Shown here: one piece after another, positions 6,853 to 14,896 of the stretch | Position numbering within the stretch: position 1 is the stretch's first letter | How the letters are laid out: the number at the start of each line of letters is the position of its first letter | DNA from: Enterococcus quebecensis | GTDB taxonomy: Bacteria > Bacillota > Bacilli > Lactobacillales > Enterococcaceae | NCBI RefSeq assembly: GCF_001730365.1 | Contig: NZ_MIKB01000013.1 | Coordinates: 186,001 to 250,000, forward strand | Reading direction: 5' to 3' | DNA: 64,000 nt | Notes under the pieces: generated by a model | What the model was told of the DNA's origin: nothing | Database searches by the model: none | Seen by the model: the letters and a program-made list of their open reading frames with translations, nothing else | Position numbers and translations under genes: made by a program

Positions 6853-8043
6853 TTAATCATTCTCATGAACATAATCTCTTTTAGCAAAGACAAAGAAAAC
6901 AACGCCTAGAATTGTAATAAAAAATAAGATAACAAAAATATTTGTATAATTTTTTACAGAATAATAATCAATTAGTTTTCCTCCAACAATTGGTCCAATC
7001 GCCCTACCTGTCCGAACAAAATCAGATAGACTAAAATAAATCCCTTTATTTTTACTAGGGGATATCTCATCAACTAATGAATCAAATCTAGAACCGAATA
7101 ACAACTCACCAATGCTAAAAATACAAACTGCACTCACTAAAACGATTGTATTTACAAAAAAAGCAAAAAACAACAAACTAGAAGCAATAAGTACATTGCT
7201 TATCATCAAAACATGGTATGGATTCATATTCTTTGTCCATTTTAAAACTGCAAATTGGCAGACTAAAACTGTCCCTGCATTTAATGAAACTAAATAGGAA
7301 TAAAGCTTAACTCCATTTTTTACTGAACCTGTTAGTGAAAGATATTGTGAAATAGTAGAAGTCAGTTGAGAATAGCCAAAGTAAATAAACATCATGGCAA
7401 AAATCAATAGAATAAACTGACTATTATTTTTAACCAGTTGCATAAAATTCAGTGAATATTTTTCTTCAACTAAATGATTTTTCCCCTTGCTCTTATGGTC
7501 TTCTTTTTCTACAATAACTAATAATAATAACCCATAAACAATGTAAACTATTCCGAGTAAAACAAATGCTACTAAAGACCTCTTGAAATCAAAAATCGTT
7601 CCTAAAAGTGGTCCCACTAATGCTCCAACATTGATTGCTGTATAGCGCAAATTGAATACTATTAATTTGTTTTCAGTAGTAACTTCTTTAGAAAGAATTG
7701 TTTTTAATGCCGGTTCAAAAAGTGAATAAAGCAACCCACTTAGACCATTTAATAAAAGAAAAGAATAGTAATTTCCTGCAAAGAAATATAGAATAAATAT
7801 AGCTCCCCAAATTATAGGAACAATTTTTACGATTCTGCTCACACCAACCTTTTCTATTATCATCCCTGAAAATAAGCAAAAAAGAATATTAACGATTGGA
7901 TTAATACTTAAAATAAATCCGATTTGTATCGCATCCATTGTTCCCAAATAGGATAAGTAAATAGCTAAAAATGGTGTACTCATATAGTAAGCTACACGTG
8001 TAACCAAAATACCACATAATATCGAATAAATTTTTTTACCCAT
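6853..8043 (-). CDS. MFS transporter (putative exporter)
   Basis: 396 residues with about 12 hydrophobic segments, a major facilitator permease. A loop between segments 2 and 3 (GMIIEKVGVSRIVK) occupies the place of the MFS A-motif, and LVGPLLGTIFDFKRS and the late RAIGPIVGGKLIDYY resemble drug:H+ antiporters of the MdtH/MFS_1 type. GAGGTG lies 5-6 bases before the ATG. It sits between two regulators beside the phosphonate operon but on its own promoter, so export of the phosphonate product or self-protection is the likely job. Its last codons contain the inverted copy of the 18-bp repeat. Confidence 0.8.
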   Translation of the reverse strand: MGKKIYSILCGILVTRVAYYMSTPFLAIYLSYLGTMDAIQIGFILSINPIVNILFCLFSGMIIEKVGVSRIVKIVPIIWGAIFILYFFAGNYYSFLLLNGLSGLLYSLFEPALKTILSKEVTTENKLIVFNLRYTAINVGALVGPLLGTIFDFKRSLVAFVLLGIVYIVYGLLLLVIVEKEDHKSKGKNHLVEEKYSLNFMQLVKNNSQFILLIFAMMFIYFGYSQLTSTISQYLSLTGSVKNGVKLYSYLVSLNAGTVLVCQFAVLKWTKNMNPYHVLMISNVLIASSLLFFAFFVNTIVLVSAVCIFSIGELLFGSRFDSLVDEISPSKNKGIYFSLSDFVRTGRAIGPIVGGKLIDYYSVKNYTNIFVILFFITILGVVFFVFAKRDYVHEND

Positions 8044-8105
8044 TTTTACACCTCGTTCTTTTTTTTATTCATTTAATATAATATAATGTTCTCAATAAAA
8101 AAAAC

Positions 8106-8132
8106 TTTTTTGTGTCTAATTAACACAAAAAA
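8106..8132. promoter_or_regulatory. Inverted repeat upstream of the Rgg-like gene
   Basis: TTTTTTGTGT, a 7-base spacer (CTAATTA), then ACACAAAAAA: a perfect 10-bp dyad ending just before the ribosome-binding site AAAGGAG of the 8145 gene. It lies in the divergent intergenic region with the MFS gene. Candidate operator for autoregulation by the Rgg-like protein. No T-run follows, so a terminator is unlikely. Confidence 0.45.
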
Positions 8133-8144
8133 AAGGAGTTAAAC

Positions 8145-8999
8145 ATGAATTTTGGTCCTACTATTAAAAAAATTAGAGTAGCAAAAAATATTTCTCAGGA
8201 AACCTTATCTAAGGGAATCATGGAACGTTCCAATTTATCCCGATTCGAAAATGGTCACTATTCTCCATCCTATAATGTTATTCCTCTATTGCTAGAACGT
8301 TTGAATATGGATTACGAAGAGCTAATGTTTTTAGCAAAGAACTATCAAATATCATCACTAGAAAAATTAAATACCAAAATTATGCAAGCTATCAACACTT
8401 ATGATAAAACAGCCTTAATCAGCCTAAGTCAAGAAACATATAAACAGAGTAAAATTTCCACTAATATTCAGTATCGGCACCTCTATCTTTTGACATTAGC
8501 CTTTTTACAAAAATATTTTAATGTTAAAGAACATGATTTCGATTTTGACATGCTAATAAATACAGAAATTTTAAGTTATTTCACAAAAACAGACAGTTGG
8601 TATATTTATGAATTTCGCTTACTGAACAATTTTTTGCATTATTTTAACCATGAAAGTATTCTTCATTTACTTCCTATGGCCGAACAGCAACTTATCAAGT
8701 ATACGCATATGCAGAATACACATAGTCTTCACCAACACCTTTGGCAAAATGCAGGAATGTATTTTTTTGAAAAGAAAGAGTATAAGAATGCTTTGCATTA
8801 CTTTGAAAAAGCAATCAGCTTATCTAACTCCAAAAGATTGCTATTTGAAAAAATAGAAGCTACAATATATCATCAATTATGTCTTAATACTCAATCAGAT
8901 GAAACCTTTGATATCGACATATACCTATATATACTTGAACAATTTGGTTTTGATAAATCTGCTAGTCACTTAAAGAAAATTATGAATAGAATTAACTAA
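8145..8999 (+). CDS. Rgg/GadR/MutR-like transcriptional regulator
   Basis: 284 residues. The N-terminal XRE domain (FGPTIKKIRVAKNISQETLS, RSNLSRFENGHYSPSY) has the composition of Rgg-family regulators, followed by about 220 residues of TPR-like helices (LHQHLWQNAGMYFFEKKEY, NALHYFEKAISLS). Rgg proteins bind short exported peptides and control neighbouring genes. AGGAG lies 7 bases before the ATG. Divergent from the MFS exporter, so it may couple export to cell density. I searched the flanks by eye for a short hydrophobic peptide gene and found no convincing one. Confidence 0.78.
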   Translation: MNFGPTIKKIRVAKNISQETLSKGIMERSNLSRFENGHYSPSYNVIPLLLERLNMDYEELMFLAKNYQISSLEKLNTKIMQAINTYDKTALISLSQETYKQSKISTNIQYRHLYLLTLAFLQKYFNVKEHDFDFDMLINTEILSYFTKTDSWYIYEFRLLNNFLHYFNHESILHLLPMAEQQLIKYTHMQNTHSLHQHLWQNAGMYFFEKKEYKNALHYFEKAISLSNSKRLLFEKIEATIYHQLCLNTQSDETFDIDIYLYILEQFGFDKSASHLKKIMNRIN

Positions 9000-9190
9000 A
9001 ATCTAGTTCTATTGCACAGTTAAAAAAATTGTATTACCCTATTTTGACTTTTATTTTAAACAAGTATAATCAATAACTCTTTAATTTAAGCTAGGCTTTT
9101 TTTAACAAACATAATCCTTTACAAAGATCAAATTATCTCCATTTCAATTTTATATTCTTAAAAATAATTAACTTTGTTAAAAAACGAAAA

Positions 9191-9228
9191 ACAGCTATAA
9201 ATGTTGATATTTCAACATTTATAGCTGT
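9191..9228 (-). terminator. Rho-independent terminator (minus)
   Basis: A 17-bp perfect stem (ACAGCTATAAATGTTGA and its complement) with a 4-base loop. On the minus strand it is followed by TTTTTCGTTTTTT. It closes the 51-residue ORF at 9238-9393. Confidence 0.8.
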
Positions 9229-9237
9229 CATTAATTT

Positions 9238-9393
9238 CTAACTAGTTGATCCTTCCAATAACAATTTTTGATTGAGATAAATTGAAATATCAGTCACATC
9301 AACAGGTTTAAGTTTCGGTGTATAAAAATTGACTTTCGTGGGCGAACGTTTGGTAAGTATATTAGCAAATTTACTTCTTTCAAGAAATCTCAT
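9238..9393 (-). CDS. Small ORF ending in a recurrent NQKLLLEGS tail
   Basis: A 51-codon ORF with ATG start, weak ribosome-binding site and a strong terminator directly after it. The product is basic in the middle (KRSPTKVNFYTPKLKPVD) and ends DISIYLNQKLLLEGSTS. The tail resembles the reading frame at 16660-16737 (DCINKKLLPEGSCE), which also precedes a terminator. I do not recognise the family. It could be a real small protein or the end piece of a mobile unit. Confidence 0.45.
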   Translation of the reverse strand: MRFLERSKFANILTKRSPTKVNFYTPKLKPVDVTDISIYLNQKLLLEGSTS

Positions 9394-9438
9394 TTAATAT
9401 TAATCACCCAGCATCTATATTTCTAAATTTTAGTCTAT

Positions 9439-11244
9439 TTAAAAGAAATGATAAATCGGATATTTTTTCACAAAATCTTGCTGCTCTTTATCCATAGAAT
9501 TATATTGAAGTTCCGCACCTAACTTATTATCAACTAAAACATATGCTCCAAATCTAATTTCATTAGGTAAATCTGAATTTTCAGCAATACTCAGCAGTTC
9601 AATTTGCTCATTTTTTTCAATTGTTCCTAATCGTTTCTTTATTTGATATAAATTCAATTTTTGGGTTATCTCATCAATAAAACCTGTTTCTAAATCTGAT
9701 TCAATAATCCATTTTGCAAAGTCTAAAGCAGTATTTATAAGTTTTCCAGCTCTTTCTATATTACTTTTTTTTAATAAATCGAAAGCTTCAATGAGCTTTA
9801 ACATAAATATATTTGCATCATCAATTATGCTAGTACTAAGTTCTAATTCTTTATATGACGGCAGAAATACATCAAATCTTACATTATCTGCATAAGCCAA
9901 AACATCAACACTTAAGAGTGAATAAATTGAAGCTTTCCTTCTAATCCCTTCCTCATCAATAGCTGTAACTATAAGGTCATTTTGAAAATGATCTTCAATT
10001 TGATATACGCCCTTAGTATCCTTAATCTGATTAAATATTAGTGCCAACTTCAATTTACCTATTACTAGCATAGCAATTGATGGTATATTTTCTTTTAGTG
10101 AACCTACGTTTTTTCCTTTTAAAAGAGCTACTTTTAATATATCCAAATCTCTTCTTTCTTGGTTAGTTAACTCAGATAAATCTAAATCTTCAGCAATCCC
10201 TAGATAATCTAAAAGCCTAACAATATCTTTAAAATATTGTAACCTTTTTTCTTCTGTATTCATATCAAATGTAGTAAAATCAAAATTTGCTTTCTCTAAA
10301 TCTAACCAAAATTCATTAATATAAAATCCTTTATTTCTTATTAATTTAATTAAAAATTCTAAGCTGCGGGTCAATTCTCTTACTTTGTCTGTACCTTTAA
10401 AATCTATATTAAAAGTTTTCTTTTCATCACTTATAATTAAGCTTATATTACTTCCCAGATATAGAACTATTCCATCTTTTCTATATTCTCGAGTGGCTTC
10501 TTTATAATATATCTTATTATCTACAGAAAACACTAAATTATCTTTTTCAAGTAAAAATATTTCTTCCATTTCTCCATCTATAGGGATGGGGATAGCGTAC
10601 CCCGGTACCTTCGCATAAATATAAATATTGTTTAACTCATTAAATTCAGCAATTTCCCTTACATTTTCTAGCCCTTTTCCAGAAATTGTTAACTCATAAT
10701 TTTCATCTGGATATATATTTCTTAAGTCACTAATGGTTAAAGGCTTAATATGTGAAAAACTGGCTTGTTTTTTACTGTTCATTTGAAAATTACTAACAAT
10801 TCCTAAAATCTTACTTTGATCTTTTGGGAGTGATTTCAATTGAATAGTTTTTGTATTTTGCGACTTCTTAGTGCCAGATAAATAGGTTCTTATTTTCAAA
10901 GGTTCTAAAGGAGCATAATAAATACGAGATTCTCCCAATTTATTGATATATATTACAAAATATATCACGCCACCATCGGATAAGTAGTTTTTTAAATCTA
11001 CAATTTCTACAGCGTATTTAATGGTTTGTTCTGAAAGATTTTCACTAGCCTTTCCCTTAACCTGTACAGAAACCCGTCCTTCTAAATTTTTCTTCTGCTT
11101 TCCTTTCTCATTAAATATGATAATAGTACCATCCCAAGAAGGTTCTTTATCATTTTCATTAATGTAAGGAAGTAAATACTCATTCAAGGTAATGACTTTT
11201 TTTAGATCAGTTATAGAAAGCAACTCTATATCTATTGCATTCAA
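9439..11244 (-). CDS. Large protein with DUF4365-like nuclease-fold N-terminus
   Basis: 601 residues. Residues about 30-120 show a pattern seen in DUF4365 and related restriction-like domains: SWDGTIIIF, then RVSVQVKGK, then strands ending GESRIYYAPLEPL. The D...QVK spacing fits a PD-(D/E)xK-like core. The rest (about 480 residues) is mixed helix and strand without motifs I recognise; it includes a long helical segment towards the C-terminus. A monocistronic unit with a -10-like TATAAT about 50 bases upstream. Its place at the edge of a defence-like island supports a DNA-interacting or antiviral role, which is inference. Confidence 0.55.
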   Translation of the reverse strand: MNAIDIELLSITDLKKVITLNEYLLPYINENDKEPSWDGTIIIFNEKGKQKKNLEGRVSVQVKGKASENLSEQTIKYAVEIVDLKNYLSDGGVIYFVIYINKLGESRIYYAPLEPLKIRTYLSGTKKSQNTKTIQLKSLPKDQSKILGIVSNFQMNSKKQASFSHIKPLTISDLRNIYPDENYELTISGKGLENVREIAEFNELNNIYIYAKVPGYAIPIPIDGEMEEIFLLEKDNLVFSVDNKIYYKEATREYRKDGIVLYLGSNISLIISDEKKTFNIDFKGTDKVRELTRSLEFLIKLIRNKGFYINEFWLDLEKANFDFTTFDMNTEEKRLQYFKDIVRLLDYLGIAEDLDLSELTNQERRDLDILKVALLKGKNVGSLKENIPSIAMLVIGKLKLALIFNQIKDTKGVYQIEDHFQNDLIVTAIDEEGIRRKASIYSLLSVDVLAYADNVRFDVFLPSYKELELSTSIIDDANIFMLKLIEAFDLLKKSNIERAGKLINTALDFAKWIIESDLETGFIDEITQKLNLYQIKKRLGTIEKNEQIELLSIAENSDLPNEIRFGAYVLVDNKLGAELQYNSMDKEQQDFVKKYPIYHFF

Positions 11245-11399
11245 TTCTTATATCACTCCTGTTCTAAACGATCAAATTTCTTTCACAACTCTCATTATAA
11301 CAAAAGTCTGAACTAATAAATATCACTTAAAAAAAAAGCTTCTACATAAAAAAATACTTAATAAACATTACTCAAACCATTTTCTTACTTGTTCCATCA

Positions 11400-11450
11400 T
11401 ACGTCAATTGTAAGTTTTAGTGTATAAAAGAGGAACTTTCCTGAACCTAT
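11400..11450 (-). pseudogene. Possible degenerate copy of the 9238 small ORF
   Basis: On the minus strand this stretch matches the middle of the 9238-9393 ORF: GAAAGT, TTTTATACAC, AAACTTA and TTGA occur in the same order with similar spacing, and the frame reads KFLFYTLKLTIDV then stop against KVNFYTPKLKPVDV. No start or ribosome-binding site. The rest of 11245-11528 shows only AT-rich spacer and the probable promoter of the 9439-11244 gene. Confidence 0.3.
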
Positions 11451-11528
11451 ATTTGGACTGTATCATAAAATATTGCTACTTTTACCACAAATGATTAATA
11501 ATATTTTTTTGATGTTATTTGAACATAT

Positions 11529-12230
11529 TTAACTATTTCCACTTTTTTTCACTCGATTTACATTTGCCATAATAGTCTTCATTCCTAATATTTTTGCTAA
11601 AAATACTCTGTGGCTTCCATCTTCTGTTACAAAATATTTATCTTTATCTGAGTCATAAATAACGTACATATCCTTATATCTAGGATTTGAATATATATTA
11701 TAAAATTCTGTTTCATCTTTTTCAAAAGTTCTTATCAAACGATCTATCTTCCCATGCTTTATTTCGGCAGAAGCTCTCCCCTCCATTACTATTTTAAAAG
11801 GTTGATACCAGTTGGAAAAACTACGAAATCTCATTATTCCACTAATTTTCTCTACTTCAATTTCTTCCCAAACCTCATTGGAATAATCCGAATGAAAGTA
11901 TAGCTGTTCATCGAAATCCATCAATAAAGATTTTAATTGTTCCTCTGTTAACGGATTAAATTTAGAAAATATAAAATTAAGTCTATTGAGTCTTTTTTTT
12001 TCATCTAAAACTTTAAGATTTAAAGTATCTTTCTCTTCCTTATCACAGCCATCAAGAAAAGGAAGTCTCTGTAAATCATCTCTAAAAAAATCTCTTTTTT
12101 TCTTAAAATATTCAACCTTCACTAAAAACAAATTCGACGTCGGATTTGTTTTTGTTATATAATCTTTTACGATTTCTTTATCTGAATTACCAAAAATAAT
12201 AACACCTTTATAGTTCCATGCTTTCATCAT
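11529..12230 (-). CDS. ParB-like domain protein
   Basis: 233 residues. The C-terminus (about 190-225) reads YFVTEDGSHRVFLAKILGMKTIMANV, the GxHR.xA..LG pattern of ParB/sulfiredoxin-like domains that bind or hydrolyse nucleotides or DNA. The N-terminal 180 residues are Lys/Phe-rich and unrecognised. Start at the ATG preceded by AGGAGG at 6 bases; a longer TTG reading is rejected. It overlaps the end of the XRE gene, so the two are co-translated. Function unknown; a regulator-effector pair is possible. Confidence 0.55.
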   Translation of the reverse strand: MMKAWNYKGVIIFGNSDKEIVKDYITKTNPTSNLFLVKVEYFKKKRDFFRDDLQRLPFLDGCDKEEKDTLNLKVLDEKKRLNRLNFIFSKFNPLTEEQLKSLLMDFDEQLYFHSDYSNEVWEEIEVEKISGIMRFRSFSNWYQPFKIVMEGRASAEIKHGKIDRLIRTFEKDETEFYNIYSNPRYKDMYVIYDSDKDKYFVTEDGSHRVFLAKILGMKTIMANVNRVKKSGNS

Positions 12231-12231
12231 T

Positions 12232-12876
12232 TTAAACCTCCTTTTCAAGTTCTTTACTTAAAACTGCTAACACAATTTCTGCATTTTTTTCTTCTGTATA
12301 TTGTTTTCTTTGGGACAAACGAAAGTTATTTTCTATAAATTTTTGAATAACTTTACTATTACCTTTTTTTGGAAAAGAAATAGTAAATAGAGGAAAATTG
12401 GTGTTTCTAACTCCATAACTAATTCCGACTGTTGCTTCATCGACCCCACTGGAATAAAGTAATTCACAACACCATTTCTTTAAAGCATTATACTTTTTCT
12501 GTTGTGCCTTATTTAAAGTCTTGTTAGTTGAAGGAGAAGTATATGACAATTTATCTCTGTTATCGATAAATTGTGTCAAATAGGTATATGTCAGACAAAT
12601 TTCTTTTGAACCAATAAATAAATCTTCTACATCTGTATTCATATAATCACATAATTGACATACTGTAGTATAATCAAACGATCTTTCTCCTATTTCAAAC
12701 TTATAAATATTTTGTGGTGCAATTCTCAAATAGTCAGCAATGTTCTTTTGCGTTAGTCCTACTGATTCTCTCATTCTTTTAAAATTAGTACCTATTTCCT
12801 TTTTCCCTTTGCATACTGGATCATTAATCTCAACAGTTGCTAAAAATTCTTGAATTGAGCTCTTTGTATATTTCAT
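12232..12876 (-). CDS. XRE-family HTH protein with extra C-terminal domain
   Basis: 214 residues. An HTH lies at about 27-85 (EIGTNFKRMRESVGLTQKNI, APQNIYKFEIGERSFDYTTV) and a C-terminal domain of about 110 residues contains CCELLYSSGVDEATVGISYG and ends in a charged helix. AGAGGAGG lies 5-6 bases before the ATG. Coupled to the downstream ParB-like gene by overlap. Unlike the XRE proteins further along the island it lacks the YxxV/PR motif of their C-terminal domains. Likely regulates its own operon. Confidence 0.65.
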   Translation of the reverse strand: MKYTKSSIQEFLATVEINDPVCKGKKEIGTNFKRMRESVGLTQKNIADYLRIAPQNIYKFEIGERSFDYTTVCQLCDYMNTDVEDLFIGSKEICLTYTYLTQFIDNRDKLSYTSPSTNKTLNKAQQKKYNALKKWCCELLYSSGVDEATVGISYGVRNTNFPLFTISFPKKGNSKVIQKFIENNFRLSQRKQYTEEKNAEIVLAVLSKELEKEV

Positions 12877-12922
12877 AAATACCTCCTCTAAGTTGTAAAA
12901 ATAATCATATTTATATTAAATG

Positions 12923-13351
12923 CTATTTACCATTAAATACCTTATTTAGAAAAACTTCATCTACATTTTGGTCTATTTTCAAATCTTTAAACATAGCTGC
13001 ATAAATATTTACCATACGCTCATTTGTTTGCATAGAATCAACCGCTCCATACTCCAAATATGCGTGAAATTTTTTCACAGCATCCATGACTTCTTTCGAA
13101 TCATAAAAAGTTGCTGTGATTCCATTCATTGCTGCTGAATATTCTTCACATTTGACATCATATCTATAACTAATCATTTGAACTAAAGTATCATATTTTT
13201 TGCTCCATAAATCATATTCTCTATGTGACTTCTCCATTTGCTTTTGAAACTCTTTATTCTGCTTGTCTAGTCTCATGGAGTAAGCTAAGGATATAAATAC
13301 ACCAATCAATCCTAAAGCACCACCAATAATTCCATCAATTGTTACATTCAT
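12923..13351 (-). CDS. Small membrane-anchored protein
   Basis: 142 residues. One transmembrane helix at about 7-26 (GIIGGALGLIGVFISLAYSM) is followed by a basic, helical and probably coiled region (LDKQNKEFQKQMEKSHREYD) and a soluble tail. Start set at the ATG with AAGGAGAG upstream. It lies 20 bases downstream of the frameshifted XRE gene. This layout (XRE regulator plus single-pass membrane protein) occurs in phage-defence and toxin modules, but I recognise no family. Confidence 0.6.
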   Translation of the reverse strand: MNVTIDGIIGGALGLIGVFISLAYSMRLDKQNKEFQKQMEKSHREYDLWSKKYDTLVQMISYRYDVKCEEYSAAMNGITATFYDSKEVMDAVKKFHAYLEYGAVDSMQTNERMVNIYAAMFKDLKIDQNVDEVFLNKVFNGK

Positions 13352-13371
13352 CAAAATACTCTCCTTCTCAG

Positions 13372-14090
13372 TTATTTGTAAGTTTCTATTGGCCACATAA
13401 TCTCACCACTAAAGTCCAATTCTTCAGTGATTTCTTCATCTAATTCATAATCAAACAGCTTACATTCTTCTATTAATCTACTTATCATCAAGTTTCTTAA
13501 TAATAAAATTGGCTTTTCTGAACAAATAGAATCTTTTAAGTACACTGTGATTTCTTCAGTATTGAAAGAAGCACTGTTCATAAGCAACATTTTAATCTTC
13601 AATTCTTTTGAGAGTAAGTATTTACCTTTATTATACTTATACCAAAAGAATAAAAAATGTTTCATATATTTTTGGATAGATTCTATCTCCTTACTATCTG
13701 AACGTTCAACATTCTTAATTCTTTCACCAACCTCTTCAATAAATTCCACAGCCAATTTTCTAGGAATTAACAAGCTAGGTTCTCTTGAACATATATAATA
13801 GTTTTGAATAAACTCAAGTGGATATTCTTCATCTACCAATTCAAGAACACTCTTCCCTAATTTCACATAGTTATCATATCTACTCTTTAATTCAATGTTA
13901 TCCTTTAAAAGATAGTCTAAAGTAACCCCAAACTCTGTTCTTAATTTTTTAAATTTTCCAATGATGGCGTATACTTTTCGTTCTCCCACTGCACAATGAT
14001 TTTTGTTGAAACACAAATTTTTTCAGCTAATTGCTCTTGTGTCATACCTTTAATTTTTCGTTCTTCTCTTATTTTTAAATGTACTCCCAT
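13372..14090 (-). pseudogene. XRE-family HTH gene with a -1 frameshift in an A6 run
   Basis: Reading starts at the ATG at 14090 (GGAGG upstream) and gives an intact HTH: KGMTQEQLAEKICVSTKIIV, then YTPSLENLKN, then a stop at 13941-13943. One base back in frame, the sequence continues as KKLRTEFGVTLDYLLKDN to 13372, exactly how an XRE domain should go on. The junction is a run of six A on the coding strand (13945-13950). Either one A was lost, or ribosomes slip -1 on A-AAA-AAT. The C-terminal domain contains EFIQNYYICS and LLIPRKLAVEF, related to the next XRE genes. Confidence 0.7.
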
Positions 14091-14731
14091 CTGTCGAACC
14101 CTCCAATCTCAAAAAGTTCCAAATAGCCACCTATGTCATGTAATACAGCTTCTAGTTCTTCTAATAAATCTAAATGATTAACAGGATCCCTCTTTTCTTT
14201 AATCCCTAAATAACCTGCGCTATCATCATATATTCGTCTGTAGAATTGTTCCTCATTGTATGACCTATTATTATCTACCATCCAACGTTTACAAATGTCA
14301 TAGGCTGCCTTACAATTATGGTAACTATCATCTTCAATTTTTAAATGATCCTCATAACAACGCATAATTAAATCATATTTTGGTGTTACAACCCAATCAT
14401 TACTTCGTACAACTTCATATTTGTTAACAAACTCAGTAATATTTTCAACAGAGCAATCGTCACTTATATCTTTGCCAAACCTATAGTATCTCTCTCCATT
14501 GTTCATAGTTGGTTCTATTTCTTCAGAAACTAAATCCTCTATTGATACATCATATAATTCGCTTAGAAATGCCAAAACCTTTGGATCAATACTAGAAATT
14601 CCTGATTCCCAACGTTTAATTGTTTCCACTTGAAATGTTAATCCAATAGATTCCTCAATAATTTGCACTAACTTTTTCTTTGATAAACCTTTGTTTTTTC
14701 TCTCAATTTCAATTTGTTCATTTAATCTCAT
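14075..14731 (-). CDS. XRE-family HTH protein, island paralogue
   Basis: 218 residues. HTH at 1-65 (KNKGLSKKKLVQIIEES, ETIKRWESGISSIDPKVL). The C-terminal domain contains EFVNKYEVVRSNDWVVTPKYDL and helical segments. Its closest relative in the window is the 15814-16509 protein: the two share an N-terminal spacing insert, E..P linker and GKD segment. GGGGAGGAAA precedes the ATG. It overlaps the following XRE gene by 16 bases. DNA binding is expected; target and partner unknown. Confidence 0.7.
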   Translation of the reverse strand: MRLNEQIEIERKNKGLSKKKLVQIIEESIGLTFQVETIKRWESGISSIDPKVLAFLSELYDVSIEDLVSEEIEPTMNNGERYYRFGKDISDDCSVENITEFVNKYEVVRSNDWVVTPKYDLIMRCYEDHLKIEDDSYHNCKAAYDICKRWMVDNNRSYNEEQFYRRIYDDSAGYLGIKEKRDPVNHLDLLEELEAVLHDIGGYLELFEIGGFDRWEYI

Positions 14732-14896
14732 TCAATTTCCTCCCCTATTCACTATTCAATTCATAGATATATCTTACCAACATACGCGTATCTTATGAAG
14801 GAAGCTGAGTAGTGTAAAACACGTTATTTACTTCCTTTTCTAATATATTTATGGTGTTTCAGCTTTTAAATTTTATTGAATGACAATTCATTAGTC

